Part shown: piece after piece, positions 8,707-16,780 of the stretch | Layout of the letters: the number at the start of each line of letters is the position of its first letter | How positions within the stretch are numbered: the stretch's first letter is position 1 | Assembly (NCBI GenBank): GCA_003242035.1 | Contig: QBMC01000002.1 | Location: 1 to 64,000, forward strand | Origin: Nodosilinea foveolarum | GTDB lineage: Bacteria; Cyanobacteriota; Cyanobacteriia; Phormidesmidales; Phormidesmidaceae | Direction: 5' to 3' | Length of the DNA stretch: 64,000 nt | The notes under the pieces: generated by a model | Database searches by the model: none | Seen by the model: only the letters and a program-made list of their open reading frames with translations | Told to the model about the DNA's origin: nothing | Program-made: the position numbers and the translations under genes

Positions 8707-9656
8707 ATGAACTTTCTAGCTAAGCAGTGGCACTATCTGACTGCCGACTGGCACGTTTTGCTAGAGAAACCCGTTTCGCCAAAGAAGCTGAGCTTTCTGC
8801 TCATCCAAACGTCACTGCCTTCTTTTGGCTTCTATTTCATGCTGACGCTGGCTACGATGATTGCCACGCTAGGACTGCTTTCTAACAGCGCCGCGACCAT
8901 TATTGGTGCGATGATTGTAGCGCCGCTGATGGGGCCAATTGTATCGGCAGCTTACGCGCTGGTTACCGCCGACCATAAGCTGCTTAGCCGTTCGCTGTTG
9001 ACGATATTAGATTTAGGGGTGGCGGTTTCGGCGGGCGGGGCGGGTGCTTTTGCGATGACGCGTAAGAGTATTTCGAATGCGATCGCCGGTGTTGCGATCG
9101 CCGTTGCCCTGGTTCCGCCGCTGTGCGTTTCGGGTATTGGCCTGGGGCTAGGCAGCGATGCCGTCATGGGTGTTGGGTTATCTTTGGGCGATCGCGGAAT
9201 CGTCCCTGGCGTTTTCTCCTGTTTACGACCAATCTCATTGGCATTATTGTCAGTGCGGGCTTGGTCTTTCTGCTTCAGGCATACGGCGATGTCAAAAGGG
9301 CTATTGTTGGTTTATTGGCAGCCGTGCTCTCGCTAGTGGCGATTAGCTATCCGCTAGGTTTCTCGCTCAACCGGCTGCTCATCCGCAACAAAATCTATCA
9401 CGGCCTGAGTGATATTAAGGCGCAGCGGCCCGATTTGTTCGCCAACCTCAACGGCTATTCCTGGAACGTGCGGTTCGACGAAAGTTCGGTCTATGTGGAT
9501 ATGGACTTGATGGCCCCGCCCAAGACCTTTGCGGGCGATCGCCTCTCGCTGATTGCCGACGCGATCGCTGAAGGATTAGGAATGCCCGTCAAAGTAAAAT
9601 TCCGGCTCATCCCGGTCAACGTGGTCGAAGTAAATGAACCCGACCAGCCCCCATAA
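8707..9656 (+). pseudogene. DUF389 membrane protein gene, interrupted by two 1-bp insertions
   Basis: Frame 1 from ATG 8707 encodes the DUF389 (TIGR00341) N-terminus, with helices such as SAATIIGAMIVAPLMGPIVS and IAGVAIAVALVPPLCVSGIG, up to GLSLGDR. The match then jumps to frame 2 for ESSLAF and to frame 3 for LLFTTNLIGIIVSAGLVFLL through to the stop at 9656. Removing one G from the GG at 9196-9197 and one T from the TTTT at 9212-9215 restores a single frame reading GDRESSLAFLLFTTNLIGI. The repaired product would be about 316 residues, with a membrane domain and a soluble C-terminal part. Function of the family is unknown. Either the gene is dying or two homopolymer errors occurred within 20 bases. 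Confidence 0.8.
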
Positions 9657-9663
9657 AAAAAGC

Positions 9664-9712
9664 GATAAAAAAGAGAGTCCCCAAAATTAGGAACTCCCTT
9701 TTTCTTTTTATC
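9664..9712. terminator. Bidirectional terminator between DUF389 and heme oxygenase genes
   Basis: GATAAAAAAGAGAGTCC pairs imperfectly with GGAACTCCCTTTTTCTTTTTATC, giving a stem flanked by A-rich and T-rich tracts on both strands. It lies between two convergent genes and can serve both. Confidence 0.75.
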
Positions 9713-9745
9713 AGGCTCTGTTCGTCAAAACCGATCCGTTACAAT

Positions 9746-10462
9746 CTAGCCCTCAGTCGCTAACTCAGTGCTACCCCGGCGACGGCCACCTGTCAGACTG
9801 TTGAACAGCATCACGCCAACGGCCTTGATCAGGTTGCCTTCTAGCTCCTGGTACAGCTCCATATTGAGGCCAAATGCATCATTGGCCTCTTCCACAATCG
9901 CGTTAGCCGTCTCGTCATCTACCGGCGCTTCGTTTAGCGATTCACGATAGTTAGCCTTAAACGCCTTTTCATCTTCAATCGTAGGAAATTCATAGAAAGC
10001 AACGCCATCGCTGCCCGTTAAGTTCATTGCTCGCTGAGAAATTGTCTTCAGGATTTGACCACCGGACAAATCGCCTAGATAACGAGTGTAGGAATGACCC
10101 ACCAGTAGCTCAGGCTGATTTGCTGAAATCTCGCGGATGCGCTCAACGTATTTTTTTCCGGTTTTAGAAAGAGAGATTTGCTCTTTCCAGTTGTTGCCGT
10201 AGTAGAAGGCCAAATCTTCTTCTAGCGTCGCCTTACGGTTTAGTACGGGGAAGTAAATTTTGGAGACAACGGGATGATCCTTATGCTTTTCTAGCTCCTC
10301 TTCCATTGCGGAGTAGATGTAGTAAAAGTTTGCGACTAGCTTGCGATAGGACTTCTTTTCGACTACACCGCGCAAAAAGCATCGAACAAACCCGACGTTT
10401 TCGGCCATCGTGTGAGCCTTTTTAGTGCCCTCGCGGAGCTGAGTCGCTAAATTGGTGCTCAT
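9746..10462 (-). CDS. ho1: Heme oxygenase (ferredoxin-dependent), bilin biosynthesis
   Basis: Converts heme to biliverdin IX-alpha, CO and iron in the cytosol, the first step toward phycocyanobilin for phycobilisomes and phytochromes. The 238-residue length matches cyanobacterial HO-1. The proximal heme ligand lies in REGTKKAHTMAENVGF near residue 17. The distal helix glycines are in YLGDLSGGQILKTISQRA around residue 135. The gene is monocistronic, with a shared terminator on its 3' side. Confidence 0.95.
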   Translation of the reverse strand: MSTNLATQLREGTKKAHTMAENVGFVRCFLRGVVEKKSYRKLVANFYYIYSAMEEELEKHKDHPVVSKIYFPVLNRKATLEEDLAFYYGNNWKEQISLSKTGKKYVERIREISANQPELLVGHSYTRYLGDLSGGQILKTISQRAMNLTGSDGVAFYEFPTIEDEKAFKANYRESLNEAPVDDETANAIVEEANDAFGLNMELYQELEGNLIKAVGVMLFNSLTGGRRRGSTELATEG

Positions 10463-10698
10463 GTTATAAAAATCTCTAACTTAGGAAAACAGGGGAAAAA
10501 ACTAAACTTGCCTGTGGCGGGACGACGCTCACTTATAAACGTCCAAAATGAGAGTCGCTGAGTTTAAAGCTTAGAATGACGCCCTATCCAAAGAAAAAAT
10601 TCGCAACATTTTTTCACGTACAGGCACATCTAGAGCACAAGGTCTGAATCTTTCGAAACAAAGCAAGAGCGATCGCGCCAATCTAATGTTTTCAAACA

Positions 10699-10732
10699 AA
10701 ACCCTCTTCCACTGGCTATTGGAAGGGGGTTT
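10699..10732 (-). terminator. Terminator of gyrB
   Basis: On the minus strand AAACCCCCTTCCA pairs with TGGAAGAGGGTTT around a seven-base loop, followed by TGTTTG. It lies 28 bp downstream of the gyrB stop codon. The hairpin could also act weakly in the other direction. Confidence 0.85.
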
Positions 10733-10759
10733 GCTTCTGCTTGCTTTAGAACTCGCAGT

Positions 10760-12697
10760 CTAGATATCTAGATCAGCCATGTTCAGCCGGGGGCCATAGG
10801 TTTCGATAAACTCACGACGCGGGGCCACGCGATCGCCCATCAATATCGTAAAGATCCGATCCGCCTCAGCCGCATCCTCAATCTCCACCCGCTTCAGCGT
10901 CCGCGACATCGGATTCATGGTCGTATCCCATAGCTGCTGCGGCATCATCTCGCCCAAACCCTTAAAGCGCTGTATGGTGTACTTTGCGTTCTCGGGCAAA
11001 GCCGCAATCCCATCCTGTAGCTCTTTTTCGCTGTAGCAATAGGTATGGTTCTTACCACGCTCTAGCTTGTAGAGCGGTGGGCAGGCAATGTAAATGTAGC
11101 CCTGGTCTACCAAATCGCGCTGATAGCGATAGAAGAAGGTTAGCAGCAGGGTGCGAATGTGCGAGCCGTCTACGTCTGCGTCTGTCATCAGACAAATGCG
11201 GTGATAGCGCAGGTTTGCCGGGTCAAACTCTTCGCCCTTAATGCCGAGGCCCAGCGCCGTAATTAAAGACTGAACTTCGTTGTTCTTGTAGATTTTGGCG
11301 TCGTCTGTTTTCTCAATATTGAGGATTTTACCTCGTAGCGGCAAGATGGCCTGGAATCGGCGATCGCGCCCCTGCTTGGCACTGCCGCCCGCAGAATCCC
11401 CCTCTACAATGAAAATTTCCGACTCCGATGGATCGCGAGAGCTACAGTCCGACAGCTTACCCGGCAACGTCGAAGACTCCAGCACCGACTTACGACGGAC
11501 TAAATCGCGCGCTTTCTTCGCCGCTTCTGCCGCATTAAAGGCGTTAATCGCTTTTTCTAGAATGGCGTCCGCCACACTCGGGTTAAAGTCCAGATACTCA
11601 CTGAGCGCTTCGCCGACCAAAGAGTCTACGATACCGCGCACTTCGGTGTTGCCCAGCTTAGTCTTGGTTTGCCCTTCAAATTCGGGGTCGGGCACCTTTA
11701 CCGAAACCACCGCCGTCAAACCTTCGCGGATGTTCTCACCCGCCATGTTCGACTCGCCATCTTTGCGCTTCTTCCGCTTTTTAGCAAACACGTTCATCGT
11801 GCGCGTCAGCACGGCCTTCAGACCTTCGAGGTGCGTACCACCGTCTACCGTGCGAATGTTGTTCGCGAAGCCCATCAGGTTATCAGAAAAGGCATCGCTG
11901 CACCATTGCAAAGCCGCTTCTACCTGGACACCGTTTTTATTGGAGTTAACGTAAATAACGTCGGGGTGCAGCGGCTCTTTTTCGCTGTTCATGTACTCGA
12001 CGTATTCTTTAATGCCGCCTTGGTAGCAGTAGTGAGAAACCCGAGGTTGCTTCGCTTTGATTAGCTCCAGGCGATAGTCTGTAAAGGTAATGTCTACGCC
12101 CGCGTTGAGGTAGGCCAGCTCTTTCAGTCGGCGCTCTAGCGTTTCAAACTCAAACTCGACGGTGTTTGTAAAGATTGTCGAGTCAGGCTGGAAGGTAACT
12201 TCAGTGCCTGTTTTGCTACTGCCCTTCGAGGTTTTGAGCGTACCAATGGCAAGCCCTCGCTCAAAGCGCTGATTGTGCACTTTGCCCTCGCGCCAAACGG
12301 TCACTTCTACCCACTCAGACAGCGCGTTTACGACCGAAATACCGACGCCGTGCAGTCCGCCCGATACTTTGTAGCCGCTGTCGCCGCCGAACTTACCGCC
12401 CGCGTGAAGCACCGTCAGCACCGTCTCTAGCGCCGACTTACCCGTAGTGGGATGAATGTCTGTGGGAATGCCGCGTCCATCGTCGGTTACCGTCACCGAG
12501 CCATCCGCGTTTAAGGCGGCGGTGATGAAGTTACAGTGACCGGCTAGTGCTTCATCAACGGCATTATCAACGACTTCGTATACCAGGTGATGCAGACCCC
12601 GTGGCCCAGTGCTCCCGATGTACATTCCCGGACGCTTCCGAACAGGCTCAAGTCCTTCTAATACCTGAATCTGCTGAGCGCCATAGCTGTTCGCCAT
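10760..12697 (-). CDS. gyrB: DNA gyrase subunit B
   Basis: ATPase subunit of the type II topoisomerase that introduces negative supercoils, acting with GyrA. It is 645 residues, normal for cyanobacteria. The GHKL ATP site is visible: [37 protein letters not shown] and [15 protein letters not shown]. The TOPRIM metal site follows with [19 protein letters not shown] and [19 protein letters not shown]. The protein ends with MADLDI. It is divergent from miaA across a 337-bp region that contains a 12-bp tandem duplication. Confidence 0.98.
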   Translation of the reverse strand: MANSYGAQQIQVLEGLEPVRKRPGMYIGSTGPRGLHHLVYEVVDNAVDEALAGHCNFITAALNADGSVTVTDDGRGIPTDIHPTTGKSALETVLTVLHAGGKFGGDSGYKVSGGLHGVGISVVNALSEWVEVTVWREGKVHNQRFERGLAIGTLKTSKGSSKTGTEVTFQPDSTIFTNTVEFEFETLERRLKELAYLNAGVDITFTDYRLELIKAKQPRVSHYCYQGGIKEYVEYMNSEKEPLHPDVIYVNSNKNGVQVEAALQWCSDAFSDNLMGFANNIRTVDGGTHLEGLKAVLTRTMNVFAKKRKKRKDGESNMAGENIREGLTAVVSVKVPDPEFEGQTKTKLGNTEVRGIVDSLVGEALSEYLDFNPSVADAILEKAINAFNAAEAAKKARDLVRRKSVLESSTLPGKLSDCSSRDPSESEIFIVEGDSAGGSAKQGRDRRFQAILPLRGKILNIEKTDDAKIYKNNEVQSLITALGLGIKGEEFDPANLRYHRICLMTDADVDGSHIRTLLLTFFYRYQRDLVDQGYIYIACPPLYKLERGKNHTYCYSEKELQDGIAALPENAKYTIQRFKGLGEMMPQQLWDTTMNPMSRTLKRVEIEDAAEADRIFTILMGDRVAPRREFIETYGPRLNMADLDI

Positions 12698-12738
12698 ACA
12701 ATTTCTCCTAGCGGTTTCTCTAAACCCGTTGTCTAAAT

Positions 12739-12762
12739 TTTGGTCTAACCTTTGGTCTGACC
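12739..12762 (-). repeat. Two-unit 12-bp tandem repeat upstream of gyrB
   Basis: TTTGGTCTAACC (12739-12750) is followed directly by TTTGGTCTGACC (12751-12762), with a fading third unit TTTGAATTGGCC. It lies 42-65 bp upstream of the gyrB start codon, where leader or promoter elements of a supercoiling-responsive gene would be expected. The rest of the 12698-13034 gap shows no other clear element. Confidence 0.7.
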
Positions 12763-13034
12763 TTTGAATTGGCCCTTTTACGAGTGCTGCCTTTCACGAA
12801 CGCTATCAGCGCGATCGCACAGACTGAGTGGCTTTATGCTACTTGCTCTACAGAACCGTTCTAAAAGGTCTAAATGGTATCTTGCCTACGAATTCTAACA
12901 CAATGGCGTTAAAAGCGATTTTAGAGCGGTTACAGCGCATATCTAAAAATAGGGTCGTAGTCCCGTTTTTCAACTGCCTTCAGTTTTCGCCTATAGTCGT
13001 CTATTAATGTCGTTCGATAATTTGTTGGCGTCCA

Positions 13035-13970
13035 TTGCAAAATAGTTCTTTTGTACCATGCCTAATTATAGTCGCTGGCCCTACGGCTGCGGGCAAGTCT
13101 GGGCTGGGGTTGGCGATCGCCCAACATTACCCGTCCGTCATTCTCAGCGCCGACTCCCGTCAAGTTTACAAATCGTTTGATATCGGTACGGCCAAGCCCT
13201 CTTTGGCAGATCGCGCGGCGGCTCCCCACCGCTTTGTGGATATTTGCGAACCCACTGAGACACTAACGGTCGCCAACTATCAGGCTCGGGCTCAGCATTT
13301 GATTAGAGAACTGCACGAGCGTAGAGAACAACTGCCTCTATTAGTCGGTGGAACTGGCCTTTACATAAATTCGATTGTTAAGGGACTCAAAATACCACGG
13401 GTTGCGCCGCACGAAGCGCTAAGGTCACAATTTCAAACCTTGGGGCAACCCCACTGCTATGATTTGCTGCGGCAGCTAGACCCAGATGCGAGTAGCAAAA
13501 TCCATCCGAACGACTCGGGAAGGACGGTGCGGGCGTTAGAAGTGTTTTACGTCACGGGACGAACAATTTCGAGCCAGCAGGGAGAAAATCCGCCGAGCTA
13601 TCCGATCCTATATATAGGTCTAAATTGTGAGCCTGAGCTGCTGCGATCACGAATTACCACCCGCGTCCATCAAATGATCGAAATAGGTCTAGTCGCAGAG
13701 GTCGAGCACATTATCCAGCGATATGGCCCAGACTTACCCTTGTTAAAAACTTTGGGCTATGCGGAAGTGCAGCAGTATCTGAATGGAGAAATGGATTTGG
13801 AGGAGGCGATCGCGCTGATCGTGCAGCACACCTGTCAGTTTGCCAAGCGTCAGCGCACCTGGTTTCGCAAGGAAGCTCAAATAGAATGGTTTGAGGTGGG
13901 CGATCCGAGATTGGAGGAAAAAGTTTTGGCCCGAGTTGAAGCGTTTGTAGACGGACTAAACGATAGATAA
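13035..13970 (+). CDS. miaA: tRNA dimethylallyltransferase
   Basis: Transfers a dimethylallyl group to A37 of tRNAs reading UNN codons. The P-loop is GPTAAGKSGLGLAIA at about residues 14-28. SADSRQVYKSFDIGTAKPS and LVGGTGLYINSIVKG are MiaA signatures, and the C-terminal CQFAKRQRTWFRKE segment is the usual tRNA-binding part. Length is 311 residues. The start appears to be TTG at 13035: a TAA stop lies in frame at 13005-13007 and no in-frame ATG exists before the P-loop. An IS605-type element begins within about 10 bp of its stop codon. Confidence 0.95.
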   Translation: MQNSSFVPCLIIVAGPTAAGKSGLGLAIAQHYPSVILSADSRQVYKSFDIGTAKPSLADRAAAPHRFVDICEPTETLTVANYQARAQHLIRELHERREQLPLLVGGTGLYINSIVKGLKIPRVAPHEALRSQFQTLGQPHCYDLLRQLDPDASSKIHPNDSGRTVRALEVFYVTGRTISSQQGENPPSYPILYIGLNCEPELLRSRITTRVHQMIEIGLVAEVEHIIQRYGPDLPLLKTLGYAEVQQYLNGEMDLEEAIALIVQHTCQFAKRQRTWFRKEAQIEWFEVGDPRLEEKVLARVEAFVDGLNDR

Positions 13971-13981
13971 GGCAAAGTTGA

Positions 13982-15310
13982 CTACTCCCGCGACTGAAGT
14001 ACGGGGGACTCCCCGGCTTCGGTCAGAGGTTTCAGCACTTCTGCTAATCTAGAAGTTCTTAGGCTCCAGATTCTCAGACGCCTTGGGCTGGTCAATTGCC
14101 CACTAGCCGGTTTGCACTGCATTCCGGTTACGTTTGCTTTCCTGCCGATATTCCAAGCACCATTGCAATCTGCATTGATCCGAGTTCCATCAGCGCTCTT
14201 ATACAGCCCGCGCTTTGGCTTAGTTCCAGACGGCTTCCATCCCTCGGGTTTTGCACCGAATACGGGAATTACGTCTAGGTCTAAAGCTGACGCTTTGGAC
14301 GTATAGCTTTCTTCCTGCGGGGTAAACTCAATCCCGTACAGCTCGCACAATTGGGAGATGCGCTTTTTGAGTTTGGCAGTCGGAATTTGAACAAACTTTT
14401 GATTGGTCTTGCGACCCATATTGGCTTTGTTTTTCTGGCCTTTATTCCAGCCAAAGACAACGACACCGATTTGATTAGCTACGCAGTAGTTCACGCCTTG
14501 GCGAGCAGCCTTGTTCACCGCATCCCGCATCTGTCGATTGCGCTTTGTCGTCAGCCGGTCGAGCAGGCGGCACCAGAAGTCTTGAGCTTTGTCGCGCTTA
14601 ATATTAGCTACCTGCTTGTTATAGAACTGGTTGACCGCCTTCAGTTGCTTGCCGTCAATGATGAAAGCTTCAGCGTCCGAAGGCGTACAGGTCAGCCAGT
14701 TATCAACCCCCTGGTCAATAGAAAGCGCCTTGTTTGGGTCTAGTTCTGGCTTTTCGGGCGCGTCAGCCGCCGACACCCAGACCGCGTCAAAGTACCCAGC
14801 ACGGGGAACGATCTGCAATTCCTTCACGGTTGCCCAGTCAAGATTAGATGGAAAGGGAATAAAGATTTCCCTCAGCCCAAACCACACTTTACAAGCTGTC
14901 CCCATTGCCACCCGAACGCCTTTATCTGTCAGCTTCAGCCATCGTTTAGGGTAGCTAAGCTGAAAGCGCCCACCCGACTTGCGATAGTTGGGCGCTTTCG
15001 GCTCGTCAGGTAGCTCACCTTGAAACCACAGCTTGCGCAGCTCTTTGAATCCCTTGAAGGCTTCGCCTACAGAGAAACAGGTTTGCTGCGCCGCCGAAGT
15101 GTAGAGCGCTTTCATATGAGGATTGCGCTTCATCTCAGTTGCTAGCCAAAATTTGTTGGCGTATTTCTTCTCCTTGAAATAGACCTGACGCGCTAGATAA
15201 GTTGTGCAGTTATAGAGGCTGTTGGACACTCTGCATAGAAACTCTAACGCCGCCGATAACGACGGGTCGGAAGGCAGTCTATTTACTTGTGCTGCAAACG
15301 TTTTAGCCAT
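13982..15310 (-). CDS. tnpB: TnpB, RNA-guided nuclease of IS605-type element (zinc finger not evident)
   Basis: About 442 residues from Met at 15310 (MAKTFAAQVNRLPSD); an upstream in-frame ATG at 15403 adds 31 residues that do not look like the family and would overlap tnpA. The RuvC-like triad is present: Asp in ALSIDQGVDNW, Glu in TPQEESYTSKAS and Asp in RINADCNGAWNIGR. Between the last two, the CxxC...CxxC zinc ribbon of many TnpB proteins is not present; the segment reads SALDLDVIPVFGAKPEGWKP instead, a form I recall in many cyanobacterial TnpBs. TnpB proteins are guided by a right-end RNA that overlaps the 3' end of the gene, which here would be transcribed leftward across about 14150-13975. 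Confidence 0.9.
   Translation of the reverse strand: MAKTFAAQVNRLPSDPSLSAALEFLCRVSNSLYNCTTYLARQVYFKEKKYANKFWLATEMKRNPHMKALYTSAAQQTCFSVGEAFKGFKELRKLWFQGELPDEPKAPNYRKSGGRFQLSYPKRWLKLTDKGVRVAMGTACKVWFGLREIFIPFPSNLDWATVKELQIVPRAGYFDAVWVSAADAPEKPELDPNKALSIDQGVDNWLTCTPSDAEAFIIDGKQLKAVNQFYNKQVANIKRDKAQDFWCRLLDRLTTKRNRQMRDAVNKAARQGVNYCVANQIGVVVFGWNKGQKNKANMGRKTNQKFVQIPTAKLKKRISQLCELYGIEFTPQEESYTSKASALDLDVIPVFGAKPEGWKPSGTKPKRGLYKSADGTRINADCNGAWNIGRKANVTGMQCKPASGQLTSPRRLRIWSLRTSRLAEVLKPLTEAGESPVLQSRE
13987..14005 (-). repeat. Right-end hairpin of the IS605-type element
   Basis: CCCG - CGACTGAAGTA - CGGG forms a small stem-loop just past the tnpB stop codon. It shares the GACTGAAG core with the left end. 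Such subterminal hairpins are TnpA recognition sites, and the transcript of this end is the usual source of the TnpB guide RNA. Confidence 0.65.
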
Positions 15311-15364
15311 CCCCTTATTATAACTGTTATTGTGGATAAATACATAGTTATCAACAGTGAAGAT

Positions 15365-15769
15365 ATGAGAAAAAAGTCTGAAGGCTTCCGGCACGACGCG
15401 CACTCAGTCGGGCTGGCTACGGTTCATCTTGTCTTTGTTCCTAAGCGCCGAAAGCCTGTATTGAAAGGGCCGGTGAGAACCCGTTTGAATGAGATATTTC
15501 AGAGCGTTGCGATAGATAAGAAGTGGATCGTTCGCTCCGTTAAGATTGCCCCTGACCACGTTCATCTGCTAATTGAGTACGATTCCAAAACGTCTGTTGC
15601 AGAAGTGGCTAGAGCATTCAAGGGCCGGTCATCCCGTTACCTGCGTAAAGAGTTTCCTCACCTATTGAAATTACCTTCACTTTGGCCGCGTTCATATTTT
15701 TACGAGACGACCGGCAAAGTCAGTACGGCTAAGATAGAGGCGTATATTAATGACCCTCATCATTGGTAG
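15365..15769 (+). CDS. tnpA: TnpA, HUH-type single-strand transposase (IS200-like)
   Basis: About 134 residues from ATG 15365 (MRKKSEGFRHDAHSVGL). The metal-binding HUH motif appears as KIAPDHVHLLIEY. The nucleophilic tyrosine is in AKIEAYINDPHHW near the C-terminus, the usual Y1 position. Length is typical for IS200/IS605 TnpA. It is transcribed divergently from tnpB; the two start codons are 54 bp apart, leaving a compact shared promoter. Confidence 0.92.
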   Translation: MRKKSEGFRHDAHSVGLATVHLVFVPKRRKPVLKGPVRTRLNEIFQSVAIDKKWIVRSVKIAPDHVHLLIEYDSKTSVAEVARAFKGRSSRYLRKEFPHLLKLPSLWPRSYFYETTGKVSTAKIEAYINDPHHW

Positions 15770-15805
15770 ACTTTAGGCGGTTAAAACCGCTTGCCCCGCT
15801 TTTCT

Positions 15806-15828
15806 ACCCCGGACTGAAGCCACGGGGT
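15806..15828 (+). repeat. Left-end hairpin of the IS605-type element
   Basis: ACCCCG - GACTGAAGCCA - CGGGGT: six-bp perfect stem, 11-base loop, containing the same GACTGAAG core as the right end. It lies 36 bp after the tnpA stop. Confidence 0.65.
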
Positions 15829-15867
15829 TACCAAGCTTCTCAACTATTTCTCATGTTCTTGAGTAGT

Positions 15868-15891
15868 TGGGTTTCGGCTACGCTCAACCCA
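15868..15891. repeat. Extragenic hairpin repeat downstream of ccmO
   Basis: TGGGTT and AACCCA flank TCGGCTACGCTC, giving a short stem-loop. The GAGCGTAGCCGA core resembles the GAGCGTAGTCGA core of the next hairpin 50 bp away, so the two are related copies of one repeat type. Confidence 0.5.
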
Positions 15892-15942
15892 CGGGTCAGG
15901 TGCCAATAACTTTGAGAATTGGCCCACTATGCCTTCCGCCTG

Positions 15943-15966
15943 GTGACTGAGCGTAGTCGAAGTCAC
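15943..15966. repeat. Hairpin repeat overlapping the ccmO stop codon
   Basis: GTGACT - GAGCGTAGTCGA - AGTCAC forms a perfect six-bp stem. Units of the form GAGCGTAGTCGAAG are common cyanobacterial extragenic repeats. The right arm covers the ccmO stop (15963-15965), so the repeat supplies the end of the coding frame. Confidence 0.6.
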
Positions 15967-16778
15967 AGCTCCTCGGTTTCTAGCTCCGGAATCGGCAAGG
16001 CTTCGCGTTTTTTCTCCATTGGCTCTACCTCCGGGGAGCGCGCTGGAATCAACTCCTTCTGGCGTTCTTCGGCCACTTCTTCGGTGCGCTCTTCTAGCTT
16101 CAGCGGTAGCTTCACCGCCTGCGGCACTTTCGCCTGCTTCGTCTTCGGCAGCGTTCGCTCCAAATCGCCTAGCGGTCTAGGAATCACCATCACCGAATTG
16201 AGTTCGCCAATGCGCTCGGCCTCGTTCATACCGGCTTCAACGGCGATCGCCACATTAGACAGCGACCCCTGAATAATAATCGTGCACAGCCCCTCACCAA
16301 TCGTCTCATGAGAAACCAGCGTCACCTCAGCCGACTTGGTCATCGCATCTGCCGCGCCCACCATTGCCGGAAATCCGCGCGTCTCTAGCAGACCAATCGC
16401 GCTGCCGCCCATCGACTGCCCTGCCCCTTCTAGCTCTTCCATCCGCACGCTGATCGGCAAAATCGCCTCTAGGTTTGCGCCCGGTCTAGGAATCATCGAA
16501 GACGAGACAAACTGACCAAACTGCTGAGCGGTCTTGGTCCCGGCATGAACCGCCATCCGCACATCCGCCACCCCGCCGCGCACAATCGCCGTACAGTGTC
16601 CGCCGCCGGTTTTTTCGTAGCCGACCAAAAACACGTTAGCAGACTTCATCATGGCATCCGCGACGCCAATAATCGCCGGAAAGCTCGTCGTCGAAACCAT
16701 CCCCAAGGCCGTATCGTGCATCCAGTTGCGACGAGTGGCCGTAAATGATTTGCGCTGAGGAGTGGCGTCTGATTGCAT
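15963..16778 (-). CDS. ccmO: Carboxysome shell protein CcmO (tandem BMC domains)
   Basis: 271 residues with two bacterial-microcompartment domains in tandem, about residues 22-105 (ALGMVSTTSFPAIIGVADAM) and 125-210 (AIGLLETRGFPAMVGAADAM), each ending with a hexamer-edge IPRP segment. This fusion makes trimers that act as pseudohexameric shell tiles, and CcmO is needed to close the shell around the core. A 60-residue charged tail rich in Glu and Lys follows. It begins two bases after the ccmN stop (TAG CT ATG), so it is the last gene of the ccm operon; in several other beta-cyanobacteria ccmO lies elsewhere. A repeat overlaps its stop. Confidence 0.95.
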   Translation of the reverse strand: MQSDATPQRKSFTATRRNWMHDTALGMVSTTSFPAIIGVADAMMKSANVFLVGYEKTGGGHCTAIVRGGVADVRMAVHAGTKTAQQFGQFVSSSMIPRPGANLEAILPISVRMEELEGAGQSMGGSAIGLLETRGFPAMVGAADAMTKSAEVTLVSHETIGEGLCTIIIQGSLSNVAIAVEAGMNEAERIGELNSVMVIPRPLGDLERTLPKTKQAKVPQAVKLPLKLEERTEEVAEERQKELIPARSPEVEPMEKKREALPIPELETEEL

Positions 16779-16780
16779 AG

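Larger units (their letters stand above)
13975..15835. mobile_element. IS200/IS605-family insertion sequence, divergent tnpA and tnpB
   Basis: A tyrosine HUH transposase gene (tnpA, plus strand) and a tnpB gene (minus strand) lie head to head, the arrangement of IS605, IS608 and ISDra2. Each end carries a short hairpin sharing GACTGAAG followed by ACGGGG: RE type at 13987-14005 beside the tnpB stop, LE type at 15806-15828 beyond tnpA. In this family TnpA excises the element as single-stranded DNA by recognising such hairpins. Exact ends cannot be fixed without an empty site. Insertion lies between miaA and ccmO. Both genes look intact, so the element may be active. Confidence 0.85.

Noticed and set aside
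15287-15364. Longer N-terminus for TnpA and for TnpB (15311-15403)
   Set aside because: The extensions overlap each other on opposite strands and lack family similarity; the internal ATGs at 15365 and 15310 fit the known proteins.
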